From Hetaerina americana (lineage: Eukaryota > Arthropoda > Insecta > Odonata > Calopterygidae), in the NCBI GenBank assembly GCA_022747635.1, contig JAKTNV010000006.1:92103734-92167733 (forward strand): a stretch of DNA of 64,000 bases, in the 5' to 3' direction. Within the stretch, counting starts at the first letter, position 1. Each line of letters begins with the position of its first letter. Positions 22,756-34,991 of this stretch are shown here, piece after piece. The notes beneath the pieces are model-generated. The model was not told the origin of the DNA and searched no databases. It saw nothing but the letters and a program-made list of their open reading frames with translations. The position numbers and the translations under genes are program-made.

Positions 22756-23380
22756 GGGCATAAACTGAATTGGCATAAACTAGACCATGCATACAGACTT
22801 ATCTAGGGAGTGTTTTGGATAAAGGTGGTCAAAGCTGTAAGCGGAGAATTGAAAAAGAAAAGAAGCGTATAAAAGGAATAGCGTTCGTCAAAGAATCTAT
22901 TGCGAAGAGGAGAAAGATGAAGGCATGGGCCTTGAACGAGCACCTCAACAGATAACAGATCGGTAGAGACATTGGCATAGAGCTTCCGGTTCGGAAACCT
23001 GGTCCTGGGTCAAGAGAGTGCGCGTGGGTTTGGAGTATTTTGAGGCGTGGATGAGAAGAAGGCTAGTAAAAGTGAAATGGAAGGAAAGAAAAGCAAACGA
23101 AGAAGTCGTAGGCATGGTAAGAAGCGAGAGGAAGGAGTACTCGCATTGGGCAGAGAAGGAGAGGGGGTTATTTTGGGTAACTGCAGGGTGGGACGGAGTC
23201 GAAGTGGATGGAGGGATACGTGTCGATCGGCAATGGAGAGTTAAGGAGGGCGTTAAACAAGGGGAGAATATGAAGGAGGGGAGCGAGGAAAGGGGAAGAA
23301 GGAGAAGGGAATAGGACGAAGAGAGGATGGAGAGAGTGTGCGGAGTTGAAGTGTCAGGGCCCAAAGGGGGGCCGAGGGGG
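22756..23380 (+). mobile_element. old, diverged RTE-like LINE fragment
   Basis: Diverged plus-strand homology to the family's RT C-terminus. It begins near TTATCTAGGGAGTGTTTTGGATAAAGGTGGTCAAAG (GSVLDxxxQS region) and includes an open stretch with FEAWMRRRLVKVKWKERK (23037-23090), which parallels FEMWVWRRMEKVKWTEKK of younger copies. It ends without a recognisable (TA)n tail. Confidence 0.65.
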
Positions 23381-24335
23381 TGGGGGGCATTGTGACGATT
23401 ATTCTGTCTCTCCATTCATAACCCTAAACGGTAGACAACCGTCAAAAAATAAAAAAAAATTGCTGAAATTATTGGTAAAATATTTGTTAACTTAATGTAC
23501 TATTCGCGATTAAACAAAGACGAATACATGTTATAGAATTAAAATTGATTATCCTTACAAACTTTCGCGTCCTTTTAATTAACGGTTCTCCCCTCATGTT
23601 TGGTGTGTGCCAGGTGTTCCCGGCTCACTCTTCGAACAATGAGTAATTGCCAAAGGCATATGAGGTCGAAGTCTCTTGATACTGTCACGGATCACTTCCA
23701 ATGCACCGGGCGTGATTGAAGAAGACCATGAAAACGATACCATGCTCATGAAAAATAAAAATTCTAGTGGACTCTGCATAGTTAGTCGTCCTCATTCACG
23801 CCTGGTTCGAAAGAATTCCACCAATCAACGCCCGAGAGTGTCCTATACGTAATCAACGCACGCACACCCCTCAGTGGGACCTCTGGCTCTTTGCCCTCAA
23901 CGTTCCGCCCCCCCCCCCCCAGGTGAGCGAGACTCCTCCGGTTGGCTGCCCACATCCTTCGGGGCCGGCACCTTCTCTCGCCCAAGTCGGAGCGCTCCAT
24001 TCGAGGTGGCCGAATTCCCTTTCCCCGCGGGGTCCCACAGCGAAGGTGCCGACCCCACCCCTTCGACCGCTGCGACGCAAGCCAGTGACGCCAACCGGCG
24101 ACCGCCGCATTACAGAGTGAACTCCGTCAAATATACATCTAGCGAATCCTTCAACTTACACGTTATTTTAAAAGAGAGGCAGTCCACGGCGCCCCTCGTG
24201 TATTCCTACTCATCTAATCGCTAGCTTCTTATAGATAATGGGGTAAAGAAACAGGAGCAAAAGGGGGATATAGCACACGGGGAAATACCGGATAAATGTG
24301 TTTGCTCGAAGGTTGGCCCGACATGATTTCCTGCT
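23381..24335. other. unassigned DNA with a GC-rich block
   Basis: The 23860-24110 part is GC-rich with a C run near 23910-23922 and overlapping 65-116 codon frames on both strands, none with a motif. The rest is featureless. Confidence 0.35.
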
Positions 24336-25140
24336 GCACCGTGGTACAAAACGACGATCCATTTTAAAGTTTTTACGAGTCTTTTCTTAACATACTTACT
24401 CAACGTCCCTATCATCAACTCCCTCCTTGTAAAACCCTCTCTGAATAGCGCAATTCTTCTCCTTACGTCCTCGCTGATTTGGCCATTTAGGTCCAAAACA
24501 CTTCCGAGAAACGCAAATTGCTCCACCTGCTTTAGTTTTTCCCCTCCAATTTTAATGTTTAGCTTCGCCTTTCGCTTTTTGAAAAACCACCTAACCTTTG
24601 TTCTATTTATATTTACTCTCATCCTACATCTAGCGCAATGAATTTCCGATTCCCTCAACAAAGTTTGCAGCTCCTTGGCTGACTGACAACCTAGAGCTTG
24701 GTAATCAGCAAACTTAACTGATTTCACGCATTCCCCACCGACTTTCATTCATACCTCCAGTTCTTCCCATGCCTCTTTAATCACTTCCACCACTCCATAT
24801 ATACATATAACAGTTGAACAGTAAGGGTGACAATGGACACCCCATGCCATACTCCTCTTCCTAACGCTGCCCATCCGGACTCTTTCGTTTTTCCCAATCT
24901 ACGGGACCAAACGCCTTTTCGAAATCTACAAATGCAGCAAATACGTCCTGATTGAATTTTACAAATGTCCCTCTCTATTAGCGACCTCATTGCTGCAATT
25001 GCATCACGCGTACCTCTTCCCTTCCTGAATCTCAACCGATCATCCCCTTAGTAATCATTTGCACTGCTCGCCATTCTCTTATTGAAGATCCTAGGAATCA
25101 CTTTTATTGCCCGTGAGAGCAAACTTATTGTTCTTCGAGG
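24336..25140 (-). mobile_element. diverged RTE-like LINE fragment
   Basis: Minus-strand RT pieces: FRKGRGTRDAIAAMRSLIE (complement of about 24980-25035), a degenerate palm, SVKFADYQALGCQSAKELQ (catalytic FADD changed to FADY), thumb INRTKVRWFFKKRKAKLN and QFAFLGSVLDLNGQ, ending near the IWSVVLYG block at about 24340. The longest open piece is 24221-24748, whose last 20 or so codons are flanking sequence. More diverged from the main family than most copies, so perhaps a sister subfamily. Confidence 0.75.
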
Positions 25141-26680
25141 GCATATATCGACGGCATATGATGACCGGGCATCGACGCCTCTGAGTAAGATGGCGGAGTT
25201 GACCATCGAAGCGTCGGCAGCCTAGGCCCTGATCTGTATCCGTATTGAGGCGGCAGCGAAGGCAGCGTGGGGATTGCGTATTAGATAAAGATATTTTGGC
25301 AGAGTAGAGGACTTCAAATCGCCGGGAAGCCCAGAGCTCCACCGCAACAGTGTTTTCTCTTTCCGTCCCGGGGTGGTAGGAAAAGGAAGGGCAGAGAAGA
25401 AAATCCCTTTTAAAAGAGGCCATGAGACTTTTCCGCTTATCAGATCTTTCTGGAAAACCGTATTGGGAAAGGAGCCGCCCCCCACCCCCACCAATCATAT
25501 TAACCGCCTGTTGTCGTGCGAATTTCTCACGCCATGTCGGAGCCGGGGAGACCATGTGACTTCTTCTACCCCCAGCATTCGAACCAGTTTTTGCATTGTT
25601 TAACACTATTGGGACATGAAGAGGAGTGTATTAAGCGAAGTCCGCGTTACTGAGACAATTTAAGAAACACATGAGGGGAGTCGAAGGTGAGCCAGGAAAT
25701 GGCCGCTCAGTTTTCCTGCAGCTCACAATCACATCGGCGTGGATTTCCAAAAGCACCACCACCACCACACTCCGAAATTGGTCCAGCCCACTCGTCTTGC
25801 ACATCCTTAAGAGTGGCATTCGGCAGACGAAAATAGCCTAGGGTTAATAGCGATTCCACCACGAAGTCATACGTAGTCTTCAAATTAGTCGTACGTTGCC
25901 TCCTTTCCATGCCTTTCTGTACCTCTCGATGTATGCGACGCAAGTCAACATAGCGTCGTCTTCAAGGGCTCTTCTCGCATCGTCCACCGCCACTTTCGAT
26001 GGGGGTTAATCTTACCAATGACGTTCATTTAACAAACCTTCAACTACTCCTCCGCAAATCTAGAGCGTTGCAATTTTGTCATCACATATTCCTCATACCA
26101 TATATGTCGCTAATGATCCATGCATCGATAATGTCAGACATATCGCTAACAGCAATATATCTGGCTATTGTACACAGCAATAATTAGCAATATATAAATC
26201 TAAATATACATCGTTAATGGTCTGATATGCCTGATTTATATATAAGTGGGTATGGATGATGAAGTACGATGAAACATCACAAGCAAGATGGGAGAACTTC
26301 CATTATCTTTAAGCCTGTAGAAGAGTGTAAAACATACACCAAAGTGCCCACTGTACAGGTTCTATGACTTTTCGGCCAATTAGATCTTCTGCAATTTGCA
26401 AAGAGGAGGGTGATAGGCAAGCCTTGCCAATAAGCTTTAAAAATAAGTGGTTTTTACATGCCTTATAGAGCTTAAGTTAGCGAGGTATAACGGTATTATG
26501 GTCAGCTTCCATGATGACGAAAATAGATACGCTATTCCTGTGTTATATGTATATTCAGTATGATATACAAGGGATACTAATACAAGGAATCCCAACACTT
26601 GTAGGAATAGCACTGATGACCAATTCAGCGACAGTAATAAATGATTCTGAATACGATATCGTCGATATTATTATCAAAGG
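25141..26680. other. unassigned DNA
   Basis: Contains a 171-codon minus-strand frame (25091-25606), the longest frame not explained by an element. It shows no recognised motif, overlaps an opposite-strand frame and starts inside the RTE fragment, so I do not call it a gene. AT-rich quasi-repeats of ATATCGCTAA/AGCAATATAT lie around 26090-26200. Confidence 0.35.
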
Positions 26681-26897
26681 GGAATCAACCAGTAAAGGTA
26701 GGTCTTTGGATGGATGCAACTACCAAATAAATATTAAGTGACTCCCAACAAAATAAAAAAAATCCAGCAACCTACTCTACATCAAGTTCCTCTTCATCTC
26801 TGAGTACTTCCTTCCTCCATTCATCCCCTATTCAAAATTTTCCAATCCCATTCCTGCCCTTTCTTCGTTTGCCTGACATCCTATACTCTATGGAAGA
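26681..26897 (-). mobile_element. short 3' end of RTE-like LINE
   Basis: Begins with the terminal block (AACCAGTAAAGGTAGGTCTTTGGATGGATGCAACTACC), continues through the 3' UTR and the last codons (complement encodes RKGRNGIGKF) and is cut at about 26897. It is about 215 bases, a severely 5'-truncated insertion. No TA tract adjoins it. Confidence 0.75.
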
Positions 26898-27930
26898 CCT
26901 CTTCCATTTGAAAAAAAGAGTTGGGCCGGGGAAGAAATGATAAGGCTTCACTTCGTGGATGACCTGGCCTAGCTGATCAAGGTTGAACACCATTCCAACA
27001 GAAATGGAGAGCAGTACTCCTGGAACCTCCCGCGACAAGATCATGATAACCACACCAACACAAATGCCATGGTGGGTAGTGGACACTACACTCACTAGAT
27101 GGCATGAAGAGAGAGAGCGAGGTAATTTAGAAAACTCGAGAGTACATAGATCATCATCTGGCGGCTGCCAAACAAACAATTAGGCCAAAAGCGGAATGAA
27201 TGCAGCGGAGGCGGCATTCAAGAAGAGGCACAACTAAGAGTACCTCCAGCAATACATATGAGAAGAGTCAACTCAGGAAGCAACTGGCCAAGGTATCCGT
27301 GCTGCCGGTGGGGAAGGAAATGAAGAGACGTGGTGGTACTGTCGCAGAATGCTAAATGAAAACCCCAGGGGCGCAAACGGGTAAGAAGTAAGTGTCTAGG
27401 AAGAATAGTCGTGTCTGTTGGAGGTGGTGAAGAAAGGAAAAATATCGTGGAGGTGAAACGCCTCATAGGACACTTGGGGAACTGATGTAATGGATTATCA
27501 AAGATTGTGTGCATGGCCCAAGACCATTGGTGTTCATCAAACATAAGTCTATTGGCAGGCTGACAAGAGTGGAAGGAGCGAGAGAGAGAAGTGGGGAGCG
27601 GCCAACCTTAGCGTTGACAGCCATTGAGGATGATTACGATAGTATGTGTATGGTCGCTATGCGATGGGGTAATCGGAGAATGAGAGTGCTCGGCTACTTT
27701 ATGGCAGGCCTGGGTACGATTCCGAGTGACTCTCGACTAACAACCTCAGCTTCGTGATACACATGTACTTCGAGTCGGTTCCTTAGAGCCAAGAGTCAGT
27801 TTACAAGTCTTTGTAGTTTTTTGCATAACACTTAGACTTTATTGTTATTTATGTATAATTTACAATTGTAGTATTATCTTAATCATATATGATTTCCGAA
27901 GGATTAAGGCAATCAATGATGAGATTTTGA
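26898..27930. other. unassigned DNA, possibly decayed element
   Basis: Short frames only. A VDDLA-like reading near 26955 might be a relic of another LINE RT, but I could not follow it further. The AT-rich end (27780-27930) precedes the CR1/L2-like element. Confidence 0.3.
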
Positions 27931-27931
27931 G

Positions 27932-29345
27932 ATGATGTGTGTTCATGTTAAAGGTAGGAATGGAGGGAAAATTGGTGCCTCTACATACATAACAGATAGC
28001 AATGCAAGCGAATGTAATTCTTTTGTCTCTGCTCACCACGAATCGTCTCAAAACAGTTTTGTTAGCGTACATAAAACCGAAAAACAAGAAGTTATTAGCC
28101 ATATTAAAATTATAACATTAAACTGCCGTACCATTAGAAACAAAATATCGGATATTGAACATATTTTTGTCAGTACAAACGCAGACATAGTAGTTGGAAC
28201 AGAAAGTTGGCTCTCGGGAGATATAGCAAACAATGAGGTTTTTCCAAACGGTTTCACAATTTACAGAAGGGACAGACCAAATAGGTTGGGTGGGGGAGTA
28301 TTCATTGCAGTAAAGTCACATCTTAGTAGCCAACGATATGAAAGCGACGTAGATGACATAGAAAGCGTTTGGTGCAACATTAAGGACTACAACGGCAGAA
28401 GCCTATACGTGTGTTCATTTTATAGACCCCCAGATTCTAGCACAGATGTCCTACACAAGCTCGACGAACAAATATCCACTATCAGCAGCAGACAAAGCAA
28501 CAGTATTACTATAATCGCTGGTGACACAAATCTACCGTCAATTGACTGGGACAACTACTGCGTAGGAAAATCTGCCAAAAACAGAGATTCATAACAAGAA
28601 CTCCTTCATATATTCACAAAACACTCCTTAGAACAACTTGTGAAATCACCAACACGGGGCCAAAGCATACTAGACATCTTTGCGACATTTAAGCCCGAAA
28701 TCGTTACTAACATTGAAATAATAGACGGAATCAGTGACCATAAGGCTATTCTTGCAGAGTTAAAAACTAAGTTCGTCAAAATAAACAAAGAAAAGCGTAA
28801 AATATACCTATACAACAAGGCAAATTTTAACGGACTAAGAGAATATTTAAAGATAAAAATACCAGAATACAAGACAAAAACACTGACAACCAATACAGAG
28901 AACACTTGGAATTATTTCTTAAATATTTTATGCGAAGGAATGAAGACGTACATCCCGTCCAAACTCAAATGCGACATTAAGGAACCTAGATGGTACAACG
29001 GGGAAGTCAGATCGGCATTAAGAAGGCAAAGAAAGCTAGGGTCAAATTTTAAAAAGAGTTTAAAAAGTGACGATATAGTTTATATGAATACATCCAAACA
29101 GCAACTAAAAGAATGTCGTAGTAAGACGAAAAGTATTATGCGCACAGCACTACACTCTTTTAAATATAAAATGCTAAGCTAATATCTTGAGGAAAATCCA
29201 AAGTCATTCTGGTCCTATGCTATGGAAATACAGGGTAAACGTCCTACTGTTCACTCTTTCAAGACGGAAAATGAAGAAATCATTACAGATAGCGTGAAAA
29301 AGGCAAATATTTTAAACCATTTTTTCCAGAGCGTCTCTACAAAAA
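27932..29345 (+). pseudogene. endonuclease and linker of CR1/L2-like LINE, three breaks
   Basis: One frame runs from ATG 27932 through in-frame TAA at 28592 and TAA at 29180 to about 29335, where a one-base difference from the second copy shifts frame. Endonuclease blocks in order: TLNCRTIRNKI (28110), VVGTESWL with the catalytic Glu (28190), CSFYRPP (28410), AGDTNLPSIDW (28520) and ISDHKAI with the catalytic SDH (28730). A basic linker with RRQRKLGSNFKK follows. The first 55 or so residues before TLNC are low in recognisable features and may not be the true N-terminus. Such endonucleases nick the target to prime reverse transcription. Confidence 0.85.
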
Positions 29346-29388
29346 CACAAACGCACCAAATGATCCTCCACACCCACCCGGGGAACAC

Positions 29389-30663
29389 ATGAGCGATCTT
29401 ACACTGACCAAGCAGGGAATAGTACATCTGCTCCGTAGTATCAAAGCACACAAGGCACCTGGTCCGGAAGAAATACCTGCTAGAATATTAAAGGAATTAG
29501 CTGAAGACATTGCCCCGTTTTTACATATTGTTTTTCTAAAATCGATAGAAGAAGACTCAGTGCCTCGCGACTGGAAGCTAGCCCATATAACTCCCATCTA
29601 TAAAGGCGGCGATAGGGATAAACCAACCAATTACCGACCCATATCTTTAACATCAATCTCTTGTAAAATATTGGAACACATTATTGTCACTAACATGATG
29701 AGATTTCTTGATAGTAGGAAAATACTAATCCACAACCAGCACGGATTTAGGAAAAGCAGATCTTGCGAAACACAACTTGGTCTCTTCATTCACGATATAC
29801 TTAGATCGGGAGAAAACAACACCCAAGTCGATGCAGTATTCCTGGATTTCAAAAAAGCCTTCGACAAAGTCCCACACAATAAATTCTTACATAAACTTAA
29901 ATACTATGGGATAAATGAGAAAATAATTAATTGGATTAGAGACTTCTTGTCAAACCGCAAACAAATAGTAGTCATAGATGGGTTGTGCCCAACCGATAGA
30001 GATGTAACTTCGGGCGTCCCCCAGGGAAGTGTAATAGGGCCTCTTCTGTTCTTAATATACATAAATGACTTAAGCACACACGTTAGTAGCAATCTAAGGT
30101 TATTTGCTGACGACACGGTGATATACAGGGAAATAAGAAGCCAACTAGATCGCGAGCTACTCTCTAGAGACTTAGACAATATCTCGGAATGGTGCAATAA
30201 ATGGGGATTAACACTTAATATAGATAAATGCGCACTTTTGAAATTTTGGAATAAAGGAAGCGAAGAACAGGATATAAACTACAAAATAGAGGGTTCAGTA
30301 TTGACTATGGCAAATCAAGTTAAATATTTGGGGGTTTTTCTAACACCACACCTTTCATGGGGAGCACATATCAGGACAATATGCGGATCAGCTTTAAAGA
30401 AACTTGGCTTCATTAAACGGGTGGTGGGGAAATGTAATGAAAAAGTTAAAGAGAGGTGTTATTTTCCTCTAGTTAGACCTCATTTGGAATATGCCGCAAG
30501 TATTTGGGATCCGTGGGAGAAAATTTGGCAAAAAGTATTAGATAAAGTCCAGAGAAAATCCGCTAGATTCGTTAAAAATTGTTATGATAACAACACAAGT
30601 GCGACATGTCTCTCATGCGGTGTTTTTTTCTCTTTGTTTTCTAAATTACGGGTGGTGTCCTAA
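29389..30663 (+). pseudogene. reverse transcriptase of CR1/L2-like LINE, C-terminus lost
   Basis: A 424-codon frame with all core RT blocks: HKAPGPEEIPARIL, YRPISLTSISCKILE, HGFRKSRSCETQL, FLDFKKAFDKVPHN (first catalytic Asp), SGVPQGSVIGPLLFLIYIND, RLFADDTVIY (FADD catalytic pair), LTLNIDKCALLKFW, VKYLGVFLTPHLSW and VRPHLEYAASIWDPW. After residue 405 or so it runs out of homology because of the internal deletion, and it ends in 3'-UTR sequence. The ATG is an internal Met; the real protein would start in the endonuclease. The catalytic core itself looks intact. Confidence 0.85.
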
Positions 30664-30759
30664 CACCTCCCGCCACAAGCCCTTGCGGCGGCTTGCGGGG
30701 TATTAAATAGATGTAGATGTAGATATAAACGTGGTGATAGGGAAGGGTTCCAGACCTTT

Positions 30760-32157
30760 TTAAGGGAAAAGTATTCGGAATGGGTAAGTGGTGGGCAGAA
30801 TGTAGAAGAAATCTGGAAAACATTTAAGGGGATAATGGAGGAGGGATTCAATAAATTTGTTCCGAAAAAAATTCTTAAAGAAAATGCTGATCCAGAGTTC
30901 TACAACCGCAACTTTAGATCCTTGAAGAAAAAACTGAGAGTGATTCACAAAAAACTGAATGAGAGCTCGGAATGGCTCATAATTTAAAAAATATTAGTTC
31001 GTGAATTGAATAGAGAAAAGAAAATAGCCAAAGAAAGTTTTCTACAGAAAATAATCGGGATAGATAATGGTAATAATTTTCACAAGTACCTCCGGAGGAG
31101 GAAAGACAACAGGAAAAGCATAACAGCTTTAAAAAAAGAGGATGGAACGCTAATCGTTGATGATTAGGAAAAGGCTAATGCGTTTAATAATTGGTATGCA
31201 AGTGTATTTAAGGTTATGGTAAATAAAAAAGATTCTGTAGATACATCTCTGAGTCAACAAGGAGGCGAAAAAATATTAAATACCAAAAGCATTAAAACGA
31301 CGAGCGCAGAAATTTATAAAAAAATTATGAAAATGAGGGCGAATAAATCAAAAGGGACAGATGGTATCTCAATTGACTCTATTAAATTGGGTGGTAGTGT
31401 AGTTTCAAATTATATAAATCATTTATTCAATGTTACCTTAAACAATAATGCCCTGCCAAATGCTTGGAAGGAGGCATATGTTACGTCAATTTTCAAAGGA
31501 GGAGATAAGGCACTAGTTGATAATTAGAGAACGGTAAGCTTGACATCAGTTGTATGCAAGCTATTAGAAAAGACAATGGCTGATTATGTCTGGGACTTGT
31601 GGGAGAGTGAGAATTGGTTGTATAGTCGCCAATTAGGTTTTAGAAAAGGGCACTCTTGCGAAACTCAGCTATTAGGGTTCTGCCAAGAAATGTTTGACTC
31701 TATGGATGCGGGAATAGAAGTGGATGCTATAATAGTCGACTTGTCAAAAGCCTTTGACAAAGTTGACCACAATCGCTTAATGCTTAAGATGAGCCAATCG
31801 CCACAACACACAGATGGAAGAGTAATCTCTTGGGTCAAAAATTTCATGGAAGGTCGAACACAAAGGGTCAAATTAGGAGAAGTGTATGCTAAAAAAACAA
31901 GGGTAGCATCGGGAGTCCCACAAGGAAGCGTACTTGGCCAACTATTGTTTTTAATATATATAAATGATCTCCCAGTAAATATTAATTCTCAGATAAGACT
32001 TTTTGCAGACGTCTGTATTATCTACAGGAAAGTCGAAAATGACAGAGACCGTGACAAACTTCAAAGGGACATAAATAAAATGGCGGATTGGGTGACAAAA
32101 CATGGGATGATATTAATGTTAGCAAATGCAAATCTATCACTTTTAGTAACAAGGTAA
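30760..32157 (+). pseudogene. linker and RT of the (AAT)n-tailed LINE, broken
   Basis: Open pieces at 31216-31527 and 31540-32157, with in-frame stops near 30985, 31165 and 31525. Blocks: NKSKGTDGISIDSIKL, NAWKEAYVTSIFKGGD, LTSVVCKLLEKTM, LGFRKGHSCETQLLGF, IIVDLSKAFDKVDHN, SGVPQGSVLGQLLFLIYIND, then LFADVCIIYRKV. In the last, the second catalytic Asp of FADD is Val, which alone should abolish polymerase activity. Wording resembles CR1/L2/Daphne-group RTs. The frame is lost near 32140. Confidence 0.85.
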
Positions 32158-32264
32158 ATGGAAACAATAGGGAATGTAAATTCTAAGAAAATGTCATTCC
32201 TAGAAGTGATACTCGCAAATACTTAGGTGTATATTTAACTAAGGACTTAGGGTGGGGGATAAAT

Positions 32265-32633
32265 GTGGCGTACATCTTTAAGAAAGCTTTCAAAATTCTT
32301 CATTTGGCGATGAGAAACCTCAAAGGGAGCGTTAGAGCAACTAAGGAGAAGGCATATCAGACCCTAGTAAGACCAATTTTAGAGTACGCTTCTCTTGTAT
32401 GGGACCCTCATGAAGAAGGTCATATTAAAAAACTGGAAAAGGTGCAAAGAAAGGCTGCCCGATATGTACTGGGGAAGCATAGGAGGATGGAGAGTGTGTC
32501 TGACATGCTGGGCTGGGAAACTCTAGAAACTAGAAGGAAAGTAAGCAGACTTTGTGGAATGTTCCGCATTCTGAAGGGAGAGAGAAAGCTTGGGCAGATC
32601 TTAGGAAAGAGGCGGGGAACCCAAATTTTATAG
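32265..32633 (+). pseudogene. RT C-terminal domain of the (AAT)n-tailed LINE
   Basis: A 122-codon frame continuing the same protein after a frameshift: FKKAFKILHLAMRNLKGS, YQTLVRPILEYASLVWDPH, KLEKVQRKAARYVLG, MLGWETLETRRKVSRL. This is the conserved C-terminal region following the palm in CR1/L2-type LINEs. The preceding YLGVYLT block lies at about 32222. Natural stop at 32631-32633. Confidence 0.8.
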
Positions 32634-33355
32634 GCAGAAATGGTCACAAATTTAAGGTAAAATGCCGGGCACAGAGAACAAATAAAAAAAATTTCTTTTC
32701 TAAATAGAACAATTGTTGATTGGAACACCTTACCTGCAAAAATATTCTAGCCCTTTCCTAACAGAGTGTATACTTTTAAGAATAGATGTAAGGTATTTTT
32801 GTAATAATTTTTGATGTGTGGTGTATTGTATCATATGTAATAGCTTAATTTTTTTTAATTTATCTTTTTTTCTTGCTGATTGATAGATGTAAATGGGATG
32901 GGGATTCACTTGTTTTGTTAAAAATATTTGTGTTTTGAAGTCTGATTTTATCTATTATCTTTCGCGATTATTTGGGACTTGCCTGCCACCTGACACTGTC
33001 TATCAGCACATGTGTATTTTTAATAATAATAATAATAATGCAATACAAAGTGAAATTATCGACAATCTTCATCATGAACCATAGTGATATGACCTTCATA
33101 ATATACAATACATTAAAAGTATACATTAAAAATTTATTCATGAAATACTCATTCTGGTCCTGCTAATCCAGTCATATTTCTGGTAGTTTATTCTATATAT
33201 TTTCTTAATAGGTGAGTTTTTCCATTTTATGAACAATTTATCCTAATATGTTATCATTGCTAGCAGAAGATATTTGTCATCCACTCCTTCTGCAGATTCA
33301 TGCTTCTAATTTTATTTTTTTTTTAGATTTACTGCGTAGTATATCCTGCATTACA

Positions 33356-34080
33356 TTTACAGTAGCCTCATAGAGTGAGCTCTGAGTCTAATGTCAATTC
33401 ACCCCAATTATACTGAGATAGTAACCTAGGAGCAGATTTAGCACATATTATTTCTTTGATCTCATTATCATGTTTTGCATTTGAGTATTTAGTTTTGCAC
33501 ACTTCAAATCCATCAGCGACTATGTAGTGATCTGATATATTTGTTTTAAAAATCATACCATTCAATACATATTTTCCTCTATAATAAATGTGATCTAGGG
33601 TGCTTTGACACAGTCTCCCACAGCACATTCCCTAGTATATCCAGTTTTGACCTCAAAGAACCCTTCAGTAGCCATCATATGTCTACAGCTAATCATAAAA
33701 ATAATATTTTATTCTTAATATTGATGTTTCTATCTCCTATAAAAGTAAAATCCTTCACACGTTCATTATCAACAAAAGACTTTACAAACTCTATGAAATC
33801 TTTTATTCTTATATGTGGCGGTCTATATACACTCATTAAAGAAACACAAATATTGTCCTATACCAGTTCACCATACAATTGCTTACATGCATTTGATGGA
33901 ATTTGTTTCATTGAAAGTAACTTTGTTTACAAATAGTATAATATTACCACCTCTTGTTTTGATTCTCAATATTTTGGGATTTTTTATTTCCTATTGGTGG
34001 ATAAAACTTTCTACTTTGCTTATATTCACCTCAATAAGAATCACAATATCAAACTGGAGATATACTTGCAGGTAGTTAAG
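33356..34080 (-). mobile_element. remnant of a LINE endonuclease
   Basis: Read on the minus strand, several frames give pieces of an apurinic/apyrimidinic-type endonuclease in order: FDIVILIEVNISKVESF (about 34055), TRGGNIILFVNKV (about 33950), GDRNINIKNKILF (about 33735) and LDHIYYRGKY...TNISDHYIVADG (33500-33600), the last holding the SDH catalytic triplet. Many stops and indels. No RT part is recognisable nearby. It differs from the other LINE families here, so an additional old family. Confidence 0.65.
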
Positions 34081-34990
34081 AATTATATATAATTCACACC
34101 AATTTTCCTCAATGATCTAATGTTTAGGTGCATAATTGAAAAATTAAACTTTATCCAAATTTTAGCCATATATATTTGTATCCCTTTTTCTTTCCCTTTG
34201 CTTTCCATATAAAGTTTTTCAAATATCCAGTTATAAACCTCATTAATAAATATTTTGCCAGAAAAATTCCAATTATAAATATTACTGTTAACAATGATTT
34301 TCCTTTTGGCAACCCATTTCTCTTTTACGTTTTCGTCAAGTTGATCCTTACTAATCGCAAGACCTTTTTAGGCATTATGAATTCCTCAATCTAAAATCAA
34401 CGCAGGATTACGATTTAACAAACTGCGTATTTTACGGAAAACAATAAAAACTAATCAGTCAAATATTCGGCTCAATCGCTGATATTATGCGCTTCTGTTT
34501 AATTTTTCCTGACCACTAATAGCGACCTTCCACTTCCTCGTCTTTCTTTCCCCAGTGCTCTTGTTTGTCCTGCTTTGTAGCATTTAAGCATTAAGAACCG
34601 GTGTAATTAAATGCTAGAAAATACTGTACGAAACCTCTGCCTTCAAATTTAAACTTATGTATGATTTTAGAAACTATTAGATATTTCTACATGGTTTTTT
34701 TTGTTGGCGTATGCTGAGTTATACGCGAGGGACTTTTTTTAACTTTTAAGAGGGCGAGAACGTGACAATCGAAAATAATTTTGATACGTTAGATTATTGC
34801 GTTTTTCTAAATTTTTCGATCCTTTTTTTGCCAATGTTCACATTCCTTAGTTTCCAAACGATGTATCGTAAATTACTCAACTGGTAGTAAGACCGGGGCT
34901 TTAATGGACATACGAAGTAACACCAAATTTTCGTGATCGTTAAGTGACCAAACACTGCCACCCGCGCCGCCAAAACTCAAGATCTTCTGC
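34081..34990. other. unassigned AT-rich DNA
   Basis: Short frames only, no motif. It could include more of the old LINE remnant to its left, but I cannot show it. Confidence 0.35.
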
Positions 34991-34991
34991 G

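Larger units (their letters stand above)
27931..30725 (+). mobile_element. CR1/L2-like LINE, copy 1
   Basis: Contains an apurinic/apyrimidinic-type endonuclease, linker and reverse transcriptase, then a compact 3' end (30640-30705: GGTGTCCTAACACC...TTGCGGCGGCTTGCGGGGTATTA) and a short TGTAGA repeat tail. Against the copy at 48.8-50.7 kb, about 430 bases are missing between 30612 and 30613, removing the RT C-terminus and most of the 3' UTR. The TGTAGA-type tail and the RT wording place it in the CR1/L2/Daphne group of the Jockey superfamily; the precise clade is uncertain. Confidence 0.85.
30726..33042 (+). mobile_element. second CR1/L2-like LINE family, 5'-truncated, (AAT)n tail
   Basis: Starts abruptly right after the TGTAGA tail of the preceding LINE. 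Linker and RT homology runs to about 32635, followed by an AT-rich 3' UTR, a conserved-looking GGGACTTGCCTGCCACCTGACACTG segment near 32970, and a terminal AAT repeat at 33020-33040. The sequence differs strongly from the preceding LINE, so it is a distinct family with an (AAT)n rather than (TGTAGA)n tail. No endonuclease is present. Confidence 0.85.

Noticed and set aside
25091..25606. 171-codon minus-strand frame, longest one not tied to an element.
   Set aside because: No recognisable domain; starts within an RTE remnant and overlaps an opposite frame. Possible but unsupported.
33018..33042. CRISPR-like or tandem array.
   Set aside because: It is the simple AAT tail of a LINE. No regularly spaced repeats with unique spacers were found anywhere in the window.
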